From positions 656,501 through 720,500 of the forward strand of contig NZ_AQQU01000001.1 in assembly GCF_002210105.1 (NCBI RefSeq): a stretch of DNA of 64,000 nt. Direction: 5' to 3'. Positions 51,808 to 60,245 of the stretch are shown one piece after another (position 1 is the stretch's first letter; every line of letters begins with the position of its first letter). The notes beneath the pieces were generated by a model. That model did no database searches and had not been told where the DNA came from. It was given only the letters and a program-made list of their open reading frames with translations. The translations under genes were made by a program, and so were the position numbers. This DNA comes from Oceanicola sp. 22II-s10i. GTDB lineage: Bacteria > Pseudomonadota > Alphaproteobacteria > Rhodobacterales > Rhodobacteraceae.

Positions 51808-52521
51808 TCAACCCGCAGCCCTGCGCCATTGCGCCTCTGTCGCAGCCAGCATCGCGTCAGCATCCGGTTGCGTGGAAATCGTGCAGTTCCGGGGCGATAG
51901 CGGGGCCACGGCAGCGGCCACAGCAGCGCTCAATGCAACGATATAGACGGGGGCGGCCGGTGTTTCACCCCGTGCCAGCATCTTTCCGGTGCGCGGAGAG
52001 AATACCGGCAGGATCACCGGGGCCGCGCCTGACAGCAGCGCGCGGGCCTCTTCGGTCAGCGGCAGGGCGTCCTGCGCATAGGCTTCGAACCCGGTCACCG
52101 CGATCCCGAGCGGGGCAAGCTCGGCGGCCAGATCGACCCGCATATGTGCTCCGTGAACATGCAGCCAGCATCCCGTGGGCCGGTCACCCGCGATCTGCCG
52201 CGCCAACGCGGCCCCGTCGCCTTCGCCAACCATGGCGCTCATCCCGGCGGCCCGCGCGGCCGCCGCGGTCGCCTCGCCCACGCAGTAGCAGGGTAGAGCG
52301 GGACCGTTCATCGCCTGCCACGCCCGGACGCCGTTGCGCGAGGTGAAGATGAGGCCCGCAAGCCCCGTGGTGTCGGGCAGCGCCGTGGCAAGGCGGATCG
52401 ACAGAAGCGGAGAGATGACGATGCGCACATCCGGCCCCAGCCGGTCCCTGAGCGCCGATGCGAAGGCCTCCGAATCCTCGGCGGGCCGGGTCAGCAGGAT
52501 GACGGGCGCAGTTGTTTGCAT
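51808..52521 (-). CDS. hemD: Uroporphyrinogen-III synthase
   Basis: This 237-residue HemD-fold protein starts with [20 protein letters not shown] and ends with the second half-domain containing [20 protein letters not shown]. It closes and inverts ring D of hydroxymethylbilane to make uroporphyrinogen III in tetrapyrrole synthesis. HemD proteins are poorly conserved, so order and context (Mic60 and hemY downstream on the same strand, tsaD divergent) add much to the call. The usual partner hemC is not next to it in this window; the divergent gene 48 bp away is tsaD directly. Confidence 0.88.
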   Translation of the reverse strand: MQTTAPVILLTRPAEDSEAFASALRDRLGPDVRIVISPLLSIRLATALPDTTGLAGLIFTSRNGVRAWQAMNGPALPCYCVGEATAAAARAAGMSAMVGEGDGAALARQIAGDRPTGCWLHVHGAHMRVDLAAELAPLGIAVTGFEAYAQDALPLTEEARALLSGAAPVILPVFSPRTGKMLARGETPAAPVYIVALSAAVAAAVAPLSPRNCTISTQPDADAMLAATEAQWRRAAG

Positions 52522-52569
52522 GACGCATGGGTGTTACCTGCCGCTCATCACGGATGCAACGGACGGCAG

Positions 52570-53661
52570 ATGACTGAGGCGCGTGTCATACTTGGGCTGG
52601 AAAGCAGCTGCGACGACACCGCCGCCGCCGTGGTCACGGGCGTGCCCGGCGACGCGCGGATACTGTCGTCCGTCGTCGCGGGTCAGACCGACCTGCACGC
52701 GGCATTCGGCGGCGTGGTGCCCGAGATCGCCGCGCGGGCCCATGCAGAAAAGCTCGACACCTGCGTCGCGGCAGCACTGGACGAGGCGGGGCTGCGGCTG
52801 TCCGACGTCGACGCGGTCGCCGTCACCGCAGGGCCGGGGCTGATCGGTGGTGTGCTGTCCGGCGTCATGTGCGCCAAGGGGCTGGCCGCGGGGGCGGGCC
52901 TGCCGCTGATCGGGGTGAACCACCTTGCCGGCCATGCGCTGACGCCGCGCCTGACGGACGGGGCCGCGTTTCCGTTCCTGATGCTGCTGGTGTCGGGCGG
53001 TCACTGCCAGTTCCTGATCGTGCGCGGGCCCGAGGACTACGCCCGGCTCGGCGGCACCATCGACGACGCGCCGGGCGAGGCGTTCGACAAGACCGCCCGC
53101 CTGCTCGCACTGCCGCAGCCCGGCGGCCCCGCGGTCGAGGCCGAGGCGGAACATGGCGATCCTGCCCGGTTCGCCTTTCCCCGTCCGCTTCTCGACCGTC
53201 CCGGCTGCGACATGAGCTTTTCCGGCCTCAAGACCGCCCTCCTCCGCACCCGCGACGGCCTTATGGACGGCAATCGCCTGCGCCGCCGTGACCGGGCGGA
53301 CATGTGCGCCGGGTTCCAGCGGGCGGTGGCCGAGGTGCTGGCGGAAAAGACGCGCCGTGCGCTGGCGATCTACATGCACGACGCACCCGACGTGCCGCTG
53401 CTGGCGGTGGCCGGCGGCGTGGCCGCGAACAAGGCGATCCGCGCGGCGCTTGAAGAGGTCGCGCACGAGGCCGGTGCGAACTTCCTCGCCCCGCCGCTCA
53501 GGCTCTGCACCGACAATGCCGCGATGATCGCTTACGCCGGGCTGGAACGTCTGGCGCTTGGCCACGTTGACGGGATGGAGCTGATGGCGCGGCCCCGCTG
53601 GCCTCTCGACCGGTCACAGCCCGCGCTGCTCGGCGGCGGCAAGAAAGGGGCCAAGGCATGA
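52570..53661 (+). CDS. tsaD: tRNA N6-adenosine threonylcarbamoyltransferase
   Basis: TsaD (Gcp/YgjD), 363 residues, transfers threonylcarbamoyl from TC-AMP to A37 of tRNAs reading ANN codons, with TsaB and TsaE. The family signature [12 protein letters not shown] contains the two metal-binding histidines, and the ASKHA ATPase motifs are [16 protein letters not shown] and [14 protein letters not shown]. The ATG at 52570 is the first after the promoter and gives a normal length. It overlaps gpsA by 4 bp (ATGA), starting a run of four closely packed genes. Confidence 0.96.
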   Translation: MTEARVILGLESSCDDTAAAVVTGVPGDARILSSVVAGQTDLHAAFGGVVPEIAARAHAEKLDTCVAAALDEAGLRLSDVDAVAVTAGPGLIGGVLSGVMCAKGLAAGAGLPLIGVNHLAGHALTPRLTDGAAFPFLMLLVSGGHCQFLIVRGPEDYARLGGTIDDAPGEAFDKTARLLALPQPGGPAVEAEAEHGDPARFAFPRPLLDRPGCDMSFSGLKTALLRTRDGLMDGNRLRRRDRADMCAGFQRAVAEVLAEKTRRALAIYMHDAPDVPLLAVAGGVAANKAIRAALEEVAHEAGANFLAPPLRLCTDNAAMIAYAGLERLALGHVDGMELMARPRWPLDRSQPALLGGGKKGAKA

Positions 53662-54617
53662 TCGCAGTGATGGGGGCCGGCGCGTTCGGCACGGCGCTGG
53701 CGGTGTCCATCGCGCGGGGCGGCGAGGCGGTGACGCTCTGGGCCCGTGATGCGGATGCCGTGGCGCGGATGCAGGCGGATCGCAGCACACCGCGCCTGCC
53801 GGGTGTCGAGTTGCCCGAAACGATCACGGCAACCGCCGAAACAGGGTCTATTCCGGTCGAAGTGCCCATCCTTCTGGCCGTTCCCATGCAGAAACTGCGC
53901 GAGGTCGCGACAGCCCATGCTGCGATGCTGGCCGGTCACCCGCTGGTCGCCTGCTGCAAGGGGATCGAACTGGCCACCGGCCTCGGCCCCAGCCAGGTGC
54001 TGGCCGAGGTTCTGCCCGACGCGACGGTCGCATTGCTGACCGGCCCAAGCTTTGCCGCCGACATCGCGCGGGGTCTGCCAACCGCCCTGACGCTGGCCTG
54101 CGCGGACGGCACCGTGGCCGAGCAGTTGCAAAAAGCAATCGCCACCCCGAACCTGCGCCTCTACCGCACCGACGATGTCACGGGCGCCGAAACCGGCGGC
54201 GCGATGAAGAACGTCATCGCCATCGCCTGCGGCGCAGCCATCGGCGCCGGGTTCGGTGAAAGCGCCCGCGCCGCCGTCATGACGCGCGGCTATGCCGAGA
54301 TGGTGCGCCTTGCCACCCGGCGCGGCGCGCGGGCCGAGACACTGGCGGGCCTGTCCGGGCTCGGCGATCTGGCGCTGACCTGCACGTCCACCCAGTCGCG
54401 CAACTATGCCTTCGGCCTGTCGCTGGGCCGGGGCGAGACGTTCGACGCCTCGATCACCGTCGAGGGTGCCGCGACCGCCCGCGCTGTCCGGGACGAGGCC
54501 GCGCGGCAGGGGATCGAAATGCCGATCACCGAGGTCGTGACGCGCCTGATCGATGGTGCGCTGGACATGGAGACCGCTCTGGGGCTTCTGTTGTCCCGAC
54601 CGCTCAAGGAGGAATGA
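53658..54617 (+). CDS. gpsA: NAD(P)H-dependent glycerol-3-phosphate dehydrogenase
   Basis: GpsA, 319 residues, reduces dihydroxyacetone phosphate to sn-glycerol-3-phosphate for phospholipid synthesis. The dinucleotide motif is [16 protein letters not shown]. The catalytic lysine region is [18 protein letters not shown] and [17 protein letters not shown], and the C-terminal half contains [19 protein letters not shown]. It overlaps tsaD at its start and ends one base before the YciI gene, so all are co-transcribed. Confidence 0.96.
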   Translation: MIAVMGAGAFGTALAVSIARGGEAVTLWARDADAVARMQADRSTPRLPGVELPETITATAETGSIPVEVPILLAVPMQKLREVATAHAAMLAGHPLVACCKGIELATGLGPSQVLAEVLPDATVALLTGPSFAADIARGLPTALTLACADGTVAEQLQKAIATPNLRLYRTDDVTGAETGGAMKNVIAIACGAAIGAGFGESARAAVMTRGYAEMVRLATRRGARAETLAGLSGLGDLALTCTSTQSRNYAFGLSLGRGETFDASITVEGAATARAVRDEAARQGIEMPITEVVTRLIDGALDMETALGLLLSRPLKEE

Positions 54618-54618
54618 C

Positions 54619-54891
54619 ATGCTGATCGCCCTTATCGCCCGTGACAAGCCCGGCGCGCTGCAGACCCGGATGGACAACCGCGCCGACCACCTCGCCTATA
54701 TCGAGTCGACCGGCGTCGTCGCACAGGCCGGCCCGCTGCTGGACGATGCCGGCGCGATGTGTGGGTCGCTGGTGATCCTCGATGTCGAGGACATGGCCGC
54801 GGCACAGGCATGGGCCGATGGCGATCCCTACGCCAAGGCCGGGCTCTTCTCGGGCGTCGAACTGATCGCGTGGAAGAAGGTCATCGGCTGA
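54619..54891 (+). CDS. YciI-like protein
   Basis: This 90-residue ferredoxin-fold protein of the YciI/YCII family has the paired histidine/aspartate of RADHLAYIESTG and AQAWADGDPYAKAGLF, the likely active-site residues. The fold is shared with muconolactone isomerase and dechlorinating enzymes, but a physiological reaction is not established. It starts one base after gpsA with AAGGAGG as ribosome site and overlaps the EVE gene by one base (TGATG). Frequent neighbour of tsaD-gpsA in Rhodobacterales. Confidence 0.92.
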   Translation: MLIALIARDKPGALQTRMDNRADHLAYIESTGVVAQAGPLLDDAGAMCGSLVILDVEDMAAAQAWADGDPYAKAGLFSGVELIAWKKVIG

Positions 54892-55310
54892 TGCGCTACT
54901 GGCTGTTCAAGTCCGAACCCGACACCTGGAGCTGGCAGGACCAGCAGAAGAAGGGCGACGCGGGCGAGGAATGGAACGGGGTCCGCAACTACCAGGCCCG
55001 GAACTTCATGCGCGAGATGAAGACGGGCGATCTGGGGTTCTTCTACCACTCCCAGACCGACAAGGCGGTCGTCGGCATCGTCGAGGTCTGCGCCGAAAGC
55101 CATCCCGACAGCACCACCGACGATCCCCGCTGGGACTGCGTGGACATCAGGGCGGTGCGCCCGTTCGAAAAACCCGTGACGCTGGCCGACTGCAAGGCCG
55201 ATCCCCGGCTGGCCGATATGGTGCTGGTCAACAACACGCGTCTCTCCGTCCAGCCGGTGACCGAGGAGGAATGGCGCGCGGTCTGCGATCTGGGCGGGAC
55301 AAAACCCTAG
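54891..55310 (+). CDS. EVE-domain protein
   Basis: This 139-residue EVE (PUA-like) domain protein starts YWLFKSEPDTWSWQDQQKKG and contains EWNGVRNYQARNFMREMKTG, DLGFFYHSQTDKAVVGIVEV and ADMVLVNNTRLSVQPVT, the standard strands of this fold. EVE domains bind modified bases in DNA or RNA (YTH-like). As a single-domain protein in the tsaD operon, a link with modified RNA is a reasonable guess, not proven. It is translationally coupled to the YciI gene. Confidence 0.93.
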   Translation: MRYWLFKSEPDTWSWQDQQKKGDAGEEWNGVRNYQARNFMREMKTGDLGFFYHSQTDKAVVGIVEVCAESHPDSTTDDPRWDCVDIRAVRPFEKPVTLADCKADPRLADMVLVNNTRLSVQPVTEEEWRAVCDLGGTKP

Positions 55311-55370
55311 CCCGACTCCCGGACCTGCGGCATCCTGTCCCCGCGAAACGGAACGGAAGGGTCTGTTCAG

Positions 55371-55766
55371 ATGGGACTGATTGCAGTGCTCGTGGCCGCG
55401 GCCGCGGGGTTCGGGATGGGGGCGGTCTGGTACATGACCCTGTCCAAGCCATGGATCGAGGCGGTCGGGATACCGGTCGACGAGAATGGCAGGCCGAAGG
55501 GCAGCGGGTCGCCGTTGCCCTTTGTCATTTCGGGGATCGCGATGATCCTCGTGGCCGGCATGATGCGGCACATGTTCGCCATGTCGGGGATCGAAGGGGC
55601 CGGCAAGGGCCTGTTGGCCGGGCTGGGGGTCGGGGCGTTCTTCATCACCCCGTGGGTCGCGATGAACTATGCCTATGCGGATCGCAAACCCAAGCTGACC
55701 CTGCTGGACGGTGGCTATTCGATCCTGGGGCCGGGGGTTATCGGTCTGGTGCTCGGCCTGTTCTGA
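55371..55766 (+). CDS. DUF1761 membrane protein
   Basis: This 131-residue protein has four hydrophobic segments (about 2-22, 47-65, 74-95, 108-130), starting MGLIAVLVAAAAGFGMGAVW and containing VWYMTLSKPWIEAVG and GLGVGAFFITPWVAMNYAYA, the DUF1761 pattern. No function is known for the family. It lies 60 bp after the EVE gene on the same strand and may be part of that operon. GGAAGGG lies ahead of the ATG. Confidence 0.85.
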   Translation: MGLIAVLVAAAAGFGMGAVWYMTLSKPWIEAVGIPVDENGRPKGSGSPLPFVISGIAMILVAGMMRHMFAMSGIEGAGKGLLAGLGVGAFFITPWVAMNYAYADRKPKLTLLDGGYSILGPGVIGLVLGLF

Positions 55767-55795
55767 CGCGCAAACAGACGGATCACAGATTAAAA

Positions 55796-55830
55796 GGCGG
55801 AGGATCCGGCGGATACCGGAACCCTCCGCC
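55796..55830 (-). terminator. Intrinsic terminator of the minus-strand transcript beyond DUF2853
   Basis: GGCGGAGG (55796-55803) pairs with CCTCCGCC (55823-55830), with an inner TCCGG/CCGGA pair. On the minus strand it is followed at once by TTTTAA, a clear Rho-independent terminator. It ends a transcript running leftwards from 56000 and also closes the DUF1761 side. Confidence 0.8.
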
Positions 55831-55999
55831 ACCCCACGTGCTCCCTACGCACCACACGTGAAACTGAACAGGTTCCAGCCATCCTGGCCGGTCGCCCCTG
55901 CATACCCCGAATCCGACCCGCGCTTCAAAGCGAAAGTCCCTAGAATTGGATGCAATGGATGGGGAAGGCGCGGCGCCATTAGGCACCGCGCAGGCAGGA
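55831..55999 (-). ncRNA. Structured 3' region, candidate 3'-UTR-derived small RNA
   Basis: Between the DUF2853 stop (56000) and the intrinsic terminator lie 169 bases with no credible gene. They contain two CACGTG boxes 14 bases apart that can pair around an inner GTGC/GCAC stem, and a CCAG-GATGG-CTGG hairpin. A long structured tail with its own strong terminator is typical of 3'-UTR-derived sRNAs. It shows none of the conserved cores of 4.5S RNA or tmRNA, and 6S could not be established. Function is unknown. Confidence 0.35.
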
Positions 56000-56344
56000 T
56001 CAGCCGTAGACGGCCTCTTTCTTGAAATGCTTGGTCAGCATGTAATAGATCACCGCGCGATACTTGTTCCGCTCGGACTTGCCGTAGGTCTCGATGACCG
56101 AATTGATCGCTTCCATCAGTTCGGGCCCGTCCTTGAGACCGAGCTTCTTCATCAGGAAGTTGGTCTTGACCGTTTCCAGCTCACCCGGCTGGGACCCGGC
56201 CACCGTGCTGGCATCGGCGTCGTAGATCGACGGCCCGCAGCCGATGGTCACCTTGGTCAGCAGGTCCATATCCGGCGTCATGCCGCATTTGGATTTCAGA
56301 TCGTCCGCGTATTTCGCGATCAGGTCGTCGCGTTTTCCCATCAT
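56000..56344 (-). CDS. DUF2853 family protein
   Basis: This 114-residue helical protein starts GKRDDLIAKYADDLKSKCGM and contains PSIYDADASTVAGSQPGELE and NKYRAVIYYMLTKHFKKEAV. It belongs to the DUF2853 family, widespread in proteobacteria and without known function. Two ATG codons in tandem (56344 and 56341) follow GGAG; the second has the better spacing. A promoter candidate lies 57 bp upstream, so it is its own unit after the ahcY terminator. The coding part is followed by the structured region described separately. Confidence 0.9.
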   Translation of the reverse strand: MMGKRDDLIAKYADDLKSKCGMTPDMDLLTKVTIGCGPSIYDADASTVAGSQPGELETVKTNFLMKKLGLKDGPELMEAINSVIETYGKSERNKYRAVIYYMLTKHFKKEAVYG

Positions 56345-56400
56345 GTCACTCCGATTTTCGGGACCACCCCGCGGTCCCTGTCCCCTTTTTGAGTGTGGGC

Positions 56401-56428
56401 ACGTTAGCCCCTGACCCATGTGAGACAA
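56401..56428 (-). promoter_or_regulatory. Candidate promoter of the DUF2853 gene
   Basis: On the minus strand TTGTCT (56423-56428) and TAACGT (56401-56406) are separated by 16 bp. The pair lies 57 bp ahead of the DUF2853 start and beyond the ahcY terminator, where a promoter is required. Confidence 0.4.
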
Positions 56429-56555
56429 AGGGAAAAACGAAACGCTGTTCGGGCCGGCAGAAAGACGTCCCCGCCTGCCGTTACGTAAATGCGTTCCCAC
56501 GCGTCGGTTGCAGGGCCCGATTTCCCGCACATGGGAGGAGGACGAGAAAAGCAAA

Positions 56556-56583
56556 CGCCGCCAGGGGAGTTACCCTGGCGGCG
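56556..56583 (-). terminator. Intrinsic terminator of ahcY
   Basis: CGCCGCCAGGG (56556-56566), loop GAGTTA and CCCTGGCGGCG (56573-56583) form a perfect 11-bp stem. On the minus strand it is followed by TTTGCTTTTC. It lies 37 bp past the ahcY stop. Confidence 0.9.
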
Positions 56584-56620
56584 TAGTACTGTTGCCGGTC
56601 TTTCAGCGATGGCGCCGGGA

Positions 56621-58015
56621 TCAGTAGCGGTAATGCTCCGCCTTGAACGGGCCCTCGGGCTTGACGCCGATATAGTCCGCTTGATCGTCACGCAGCTTGG
56701 TCAGCTTGACCCCGATCCGGTCGAGGTGCAGGCGCGCGACCTTCTCGTCCAGATGCTTGGGCAGGATGTAGACCTTGTTTTCGTACTGGTCGCCCTTGGT
56801 CCACAGCTCGATCTGCGCCAGCACCTGGTTGGTGAAGGAGGCGGACATCACGAAGGACGGGTGACCGGTCGCGTTGCCGAGGTTCAGAAGGCGGCCTTCG
56901 GACAGCAGGATGATCTTGTTGCCCGAGGGCATCTCGATCATGTCGACCTGGTCCTTGATGTTGGTCCACTTGTGGTTCTTCAGGTTGGCGACCTGAATCT
57001 CATTGTCGAAGTGGCCGATGTTGCCGACGATGGCCATGTTCTTCATCTCGCGCATGTGCTCGATGCGGATCACGTCCTTGTTGCCGGTGGTGGTGATGAA
57101 GATGTCGGCACTGTCGACGACGTCTTCCAGCACGACGACCTCGAACCCGTCCATCGCGGCCTGAAGTGCGCAGATCGGATCGACCTCGGTCACCTTCACG
57201 CGTGCGCCGGCACCGGCCAGCGACGCGGCCGAACCCTTGCCCACGTCACCGTAGCCGCAGACCACGGCGACCTTGCCGGCCATCATCACGTCGGTCGCGC
57301 GACGGATGCCGTCGACCAGCGATTCCTTGCAGCCGTACTTGTTGTCGAACTTGGACTTGGTGACGCTGTCGTTCACGTTGATAGCGGGGAACGGCAGGTG
57401 ACCCTTCTCCATCATCTTGTAGAGGCGGTGCACACCGGTCGTCGTTTCCTCGGAAACACCCTGGATGGCGTGGCGCTGCTTGACGAACCAGCCCGGCGAT
57501 TCCTTCAGCCGCTTCTTGATCTGCGCGAAGAGGAAGGTCTCCTCCTCGGAGGTCGGCGTTTCGATCAGGTCGGTTTCGCCTTCCTCGACCCGCGCGCCCA
57601 TCAGGATGTAGAGCGTCGCATCCCCGCCGTCGTCGAGGATCATGTTGCAGGTGCCGTCCGCGAACTGGAAGATCTTGTCGGTGTAGGCCCAGTAGTCCTC
57701 GAGCGTTTCGCCCTTGACCGCAAAGACCGGCACGCCCGCCTCGGCGATGGCGGCTGCGGCGTGGTCCTGGGTCGAGAAGATGTTGCACGACGCCCAGCGG
57801 ACCTCGGCGCCCAGCGCCACGAGCGTTTCGATCAGTACGGCGGTCTGGATGGTCATGTGCAGCGACCCGGCGATCCGCGCGCCCTTCAAGGGCTGGCTGG
57901 CGCCGTATTCCTCGCGCAGGGCCATCAGCCCCGGCATCTCGGTCTCCGCAATGTCCAGTTCCTTGCGTCCGTAGCCGGCCAGCGAGATGTCCTTGACGAT
58001 GTAGTCCTTGGGCAT
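56621..58015 (-). CDS. ahcY: Adenosylhomocysteinase
   Basis: AhcY, 464 residues, hydrolyses S-adenosylhomocysteine to adenosine and homocysteine, removing the inhibitor made by all SAM methyltransferases. Signatures include the NAD motif [40 protein letters not shown] with the catalytic lysine region, and the C-terminal KAEHYRY. Its length matches the long bacterial form. The gene is followed by a strong terminator. The 122-bp divergent region to an FkbM-type methyltransferase gene contains an inverted repeat (58039-58044 / 58067-58072). In Rhodobacter ahcY belongs to the reg/hvr locus and is controlled by HvrB, and similar genes lie to the right here. Confidence 0.97.
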   Translation of the reverse strand: MPKDYIVKDISLAGYGRKELDIAETEMPGLMALREEYGASQPLKGARIAGSLHMTIQTAVLIETLVALGAEVRWASCNIFSTQDHAAAAIAEAGVPVFAVKGETLEDYWAYTDKIFQFADGTCNMILDDGGDATLYILMGARVEEGETDLIETPTSEEETFLFAQIKKRLKESPGWFVKQRHAIQGVSEETTTGVHRLYKMMEKGHLPFPAINVNDSVTKSKFDNKYGCKESLVDGIRRATDVMMAGKVAVVCGYGDVGKGSAASLAGAGARVKVTEVDPICALQAAMDGFEVVVLEDVVDSADIFITTTGNKDVIRIEHMREMKNMAIVGNIGHFDNEIQVANLKNHKWTNIKDQVDMIEMPSGNKIILLSEGRLLNLGNATGHPSFVMSASFTNQVLAQIELWTKGDQYENKVYILPKHLDEKVARLHLDRIGVKLTKLRDDQADYIGVKPEGPFKAEHYRY

Positions 58016-58038
58016 GTGTCTTCTCCAACTCAGTTCGG

Positions 58039-58072
58039 GTTGCGCCTAGCATTCACGGTTCCCTGCCGCAAC
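58039..58072. promoter_or_regulatory. Inverted repeat in the ahcY/FkbM divergent region
   Basis: GTTGCG (58039-58044) and CGCAAC (58067-58072) are complementary with a 22-base interval, in the 5' region of ahcY. It could be a leader stem or a regulator site. I could not match it to known SAH or SAM riboswitch cores. Confidence 0.25.
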
Positions 58073-58137
58073 GCATACGGCTATCGTAATACGAAAGACC
58101 GGTGACACTGGCACTGATCGAGGGGCAAATCAGCGGA

Positions 58138-58908
58138 ATGGCACAAAATTCCGTCGCGTCCGAAGACAATGAGCTCGGGGTCATACCGACCCGTGCAGCT
58201 CTGCGCGCCCCGGATTTCCCACATGAGATCGCCGCAAACGAATACGGATTCTACTGCATACCCACCGCGTACATGGACCGCGAAGTGCCGAAGGTGCTGC
58301 GGTCAGGCGGCGTTTACGAGCCTGCCACGCTCAAGCTGATCCGGCGCAAGCTGGCCGGTGGCGACGTGATCGCGGGCGGGGGCTTTGTCGGCGATTTCTT
58401 TCCCGCGATCAGCGAGGCGCTGGCGCCCGGCAGGCTGCTGCATTCGTTCGAGCCGAACCCGGTCAGCCATGCGTCGGCCCTGCTGACCATCGGACTGAAC
58501 GGGCTGACCAACATCTGCCTGCACAGGGTTGCGGTCGGCGAAGCCTCGGGCCGGATGCATCTGCAGGTGGCGACCGGTCACGACAAGCCGATGGCGGCCC
58601 GCGCCCGCATCGTCGATGCGGCGCGAGAAGATCAGACCATCGAGGTGGCGATGCGGCGGCTGGACGATCTGGTGCCGCCGGGCCGCAGGGTGACGGTGCT
58701 GCAGCTTGATATCGAAGGGCACGAATGGCCGGCCATCCTCGGCGCAAGCCGTATCATTCGGGAAAACCGCCCGATGATCCTGCTGGAGGCGAACAGGCCG
58801 CGGCGTCAGCGTCAGTATCAGCGCGACCTGAAGCAGAAGTTTCCCGAGCTGGGTTACAGGATGGTGGGCGCGCTGGAACGGAACGGGATTTTTCTGCCGA
58901 TTGGTTAA
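58138..58908 (+). CDS. FkbM-family SAM-dependent methyltransferase
   Basis: This 256-residue protein has the FkbM methyltransferase layout: a SAM-binding strand-loop GGDVIAGGGFVGDFFPAIS, the acidic motif LLHSFEPNPVSHASALLTIG, and the final VLQLDIEGHEWPAILGASR. FkbM proteins O-methylate sugars, lipids or polyketides; the acceptor here is unknown. ATG 58138 is taken as the start, though a GTG at 58102 in frame would add 12 residues; neither has an ideal ribosome site. It is divergent from ahcY, which removes the product of its reaction, and 25 bp upstream of a degenerate paralogue. Confidence 0.85.
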   Translation: MAQNSVASEDNELGVIPTRAALRAPDFPHEIAANEYGFYCIPTAYMDREVPKVLRSGGVYEPATLKLIRRKLAGGDVIAGGGFVGDFFPAISEALAPGRLLHSFEPNPVSHASALLTIGLNGLTNICLHRVAVGEASGRMHLQVATGHDKPMAARARIVDAAREDQTIEVAMRRLDDLVPPGRRVTVLQLDIEGHEWPAILGASRIIRENRPMILLEANRPRRQRQYQRDLKQKFPELGYRMVGALERNGIFLPIG

Positions 58909-58933
58909 GGTGGTAATCGGTTAGGGGGGTAGG

Positions 58934-59584
58934 ATGAAGACTGCGCAACAAGACATGCCGAGCGAGCCGGGGGCGTCGGACGTGCTGCCTGGATCGCCGG
59001 TCCCCACGGGGCGGGGGCTCGATCCACGGGTCGCGGCCTTTCTGATACGCAACGTGGGCAAGGGCGACATCCTGCACGCGGGCGCGTTTTCTCTGGATGC
59101 GATCGAACCGATCTCTGCCGCGCTGGCCAAGGATGCGGAATTGTGGATCGCGCAGGGCGATCCGACGGTGCACTCTTTGTGCGGTCAGGCAGTGACGGAA
59201 GGCCAGATCTGGAATGTCAGCCTGCGTTTTGCCGTCGCATGGTCCGACAACGGGCGCCTCTATCCGCCGGTCGACGGCGCTTCCGAGGGCGCGGGCTATG
59301 TCATGACCTCGACCGACGGGCCAGACACGATCACTGCGCTGCGCCTCGACGACGCGCGGCCACTGGATCGTCTGGTTTCCGTCCTGTCCGTCGACATGCC
59401 AGGTCAGGAGGCCGAGGCGATGCGCGGCGCGCGGCGCACGATCCTCACGCATCGGCCCATCCTCGTCCTGTCCAGCCCCGGACGGCAGCGCTGGTATCTG
59501 CGCCACCTCGAACCGCTCGGCTATCGGCTCAGCGGCCGGCTGAGTGACCGGCTGGTTCTGTCCACCGGGCCCGTCGTGCTCTGA
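58934..59584 (+). CDS. Degenerate FkbM-like paralogue, hypothetical protein
   Basis: This 216-residue protein aligns with the FkbM protein immediately upstream over most of its length: FLIRNVGKGDILHAGAFSLD matches LIRRKLAGGDVIAGGGFVGD, and LSVDMPGQEAEAMRGARRTI matches LQLDIEGHEWPAILGASRII. The key residues have changed: the SAM-site EPNP is QGDP, and DIEGHE is DMPGQE, so it probably cannot bind SAM in the usual way. It may be a partner, a regulator or a decaying duplicate. The frame is intact and has normal codon use, which argues for some retained role. It follows the first gene by 25 bp. Confidence 0.72.
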   Translation: MKTAQQDMPSEPGASDVLPGSPVPTGRGLDPRVAAFLIRNVGKGDILHAGAFSLDAIEPISAALAKDAELWIAQGDPTVHSLCGQAVTEGQIWNVSLRFAVAWSDNGRLYPPVDGASEGAGYVMTSTDGPDTITALRLDDARPLDRLVSVLSVDMPGQEAEAMRGARRTILTHRPILVLSSPGRQRWYLRHLEPLGYRLSGRLSDRLVLSTGPVVL

Positions 59585-59651
59585 CCCCCGCTCTGCGATC
59601 CGGGTGACAGTGGCGCGCGGTCGCGCTATCCCCGGCGCAGAGAGGTGAGGC

Positions 59652-60245
59652 ATGGCGAAACAACCCCGCGCGTGGCAACGGATGCTGTCCGGCCGCAGGC
59701 TCGACCTGCTGGACCCGACCCCCGTGGATATCGAGATCGAGGACATTGCCCACGGGCTGGCCTTTGTCGCCCGGTGGAACGGCCAGACCAAGGGCGACTT
59801 CGCCTATTCGGTGGCCGAGCATTCCCTGCTGGTCGAGGAGATTTTTGGCCGCATGGACCCCAGGGCGCCGGTGAAATGGCGGCTGGCTGCCCTGTTGCAC
59901 GACGCGCCGGAATACGTGATCGGCGACATGATTTCCCCGGTCAAGGCGGCCGTCGGACCGGGCTATGGTACGCTGGACGAAAAGCTGACCGCGGCGATCC
60001 ACCTGCGGTTCGGCCTGCCCGCCGCATTGCCCAAGCCGGTCAAGACCCGGATCAAGAAGGCCGACCGGATCAGCGCATGGATGGAGGCGATCCAGATCGC
60101 CGGTTTCGCCGAGGATGAGGCGACGCGGTTCTTCGGACGCCCTGACCCCGCGTTGATCGAGGGGCTCGCCATCCGCCTGCGCCCGCCGGTCGCCGTCCGG
60201 GACGATTACACGGCGCGACACGACGAACTGCTGAGGGTGTTGTGA
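59652..60245 (+). CDS. HD-domain hydrolase (YfbR-like)
   Basis: This 197-residue HD-superfamily phosphohydrolase has the metal residues in FAYSVAEHSLLVEEI, ALLHDAPEYVIGDMISPVK and the later IKKADRISAWMEA. It is similar to HD proteins acting on nucleotides, such as 5'-nucleotidases; the actual substrate is unknown. It overlaps the GNAT gene by 4 bases (GTGA), so the two are co-translated. Confidence 0.9.
   Translation: MAKQPRAWQRMLSGRRLDLLDPTPVDIEIEDIAHGLAFVARWNGQTKGDFAYSVAEHSLLVEEIFGRMDPRAPVKWRLAALLHDAPEYVIGDMISPVKAAVGPGYGTLDEKLTAAIHLRFGLPAALPKPVKTRIKKADRISAWMEAIQIAGFAEDEATRFFGRPDPALIEGLAIRLRPPVAVRDDYTARHDELLRVL

Noticed and set aside
55831-55865. Two CACGTG hexamers as protein-binding boxes
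   Set aside because: CACGTG is common by chance in GC-rich DNA, and here the copies are better explained as arms of an RNA stem.
55831-55999. 4.5S (SRP) RNA, tmRNA or 6S RNA in the DUF2853 3' region
   Set aside because: The SRP core GGTCAGGTCCGGAAGG and the tmRNA tag frame are missing, and the interval does not fold as a single long rod with a central bubble. It is kept only as an unassigned structured region.
58016-58101. SAH or SAM riboswitch upstream of ahcY
   Set aside because: The leader is short and I could not find the conserved cores of the SAH, SAM-II or SAM/SAH riboswitches; only a simple inverted repeat is present.
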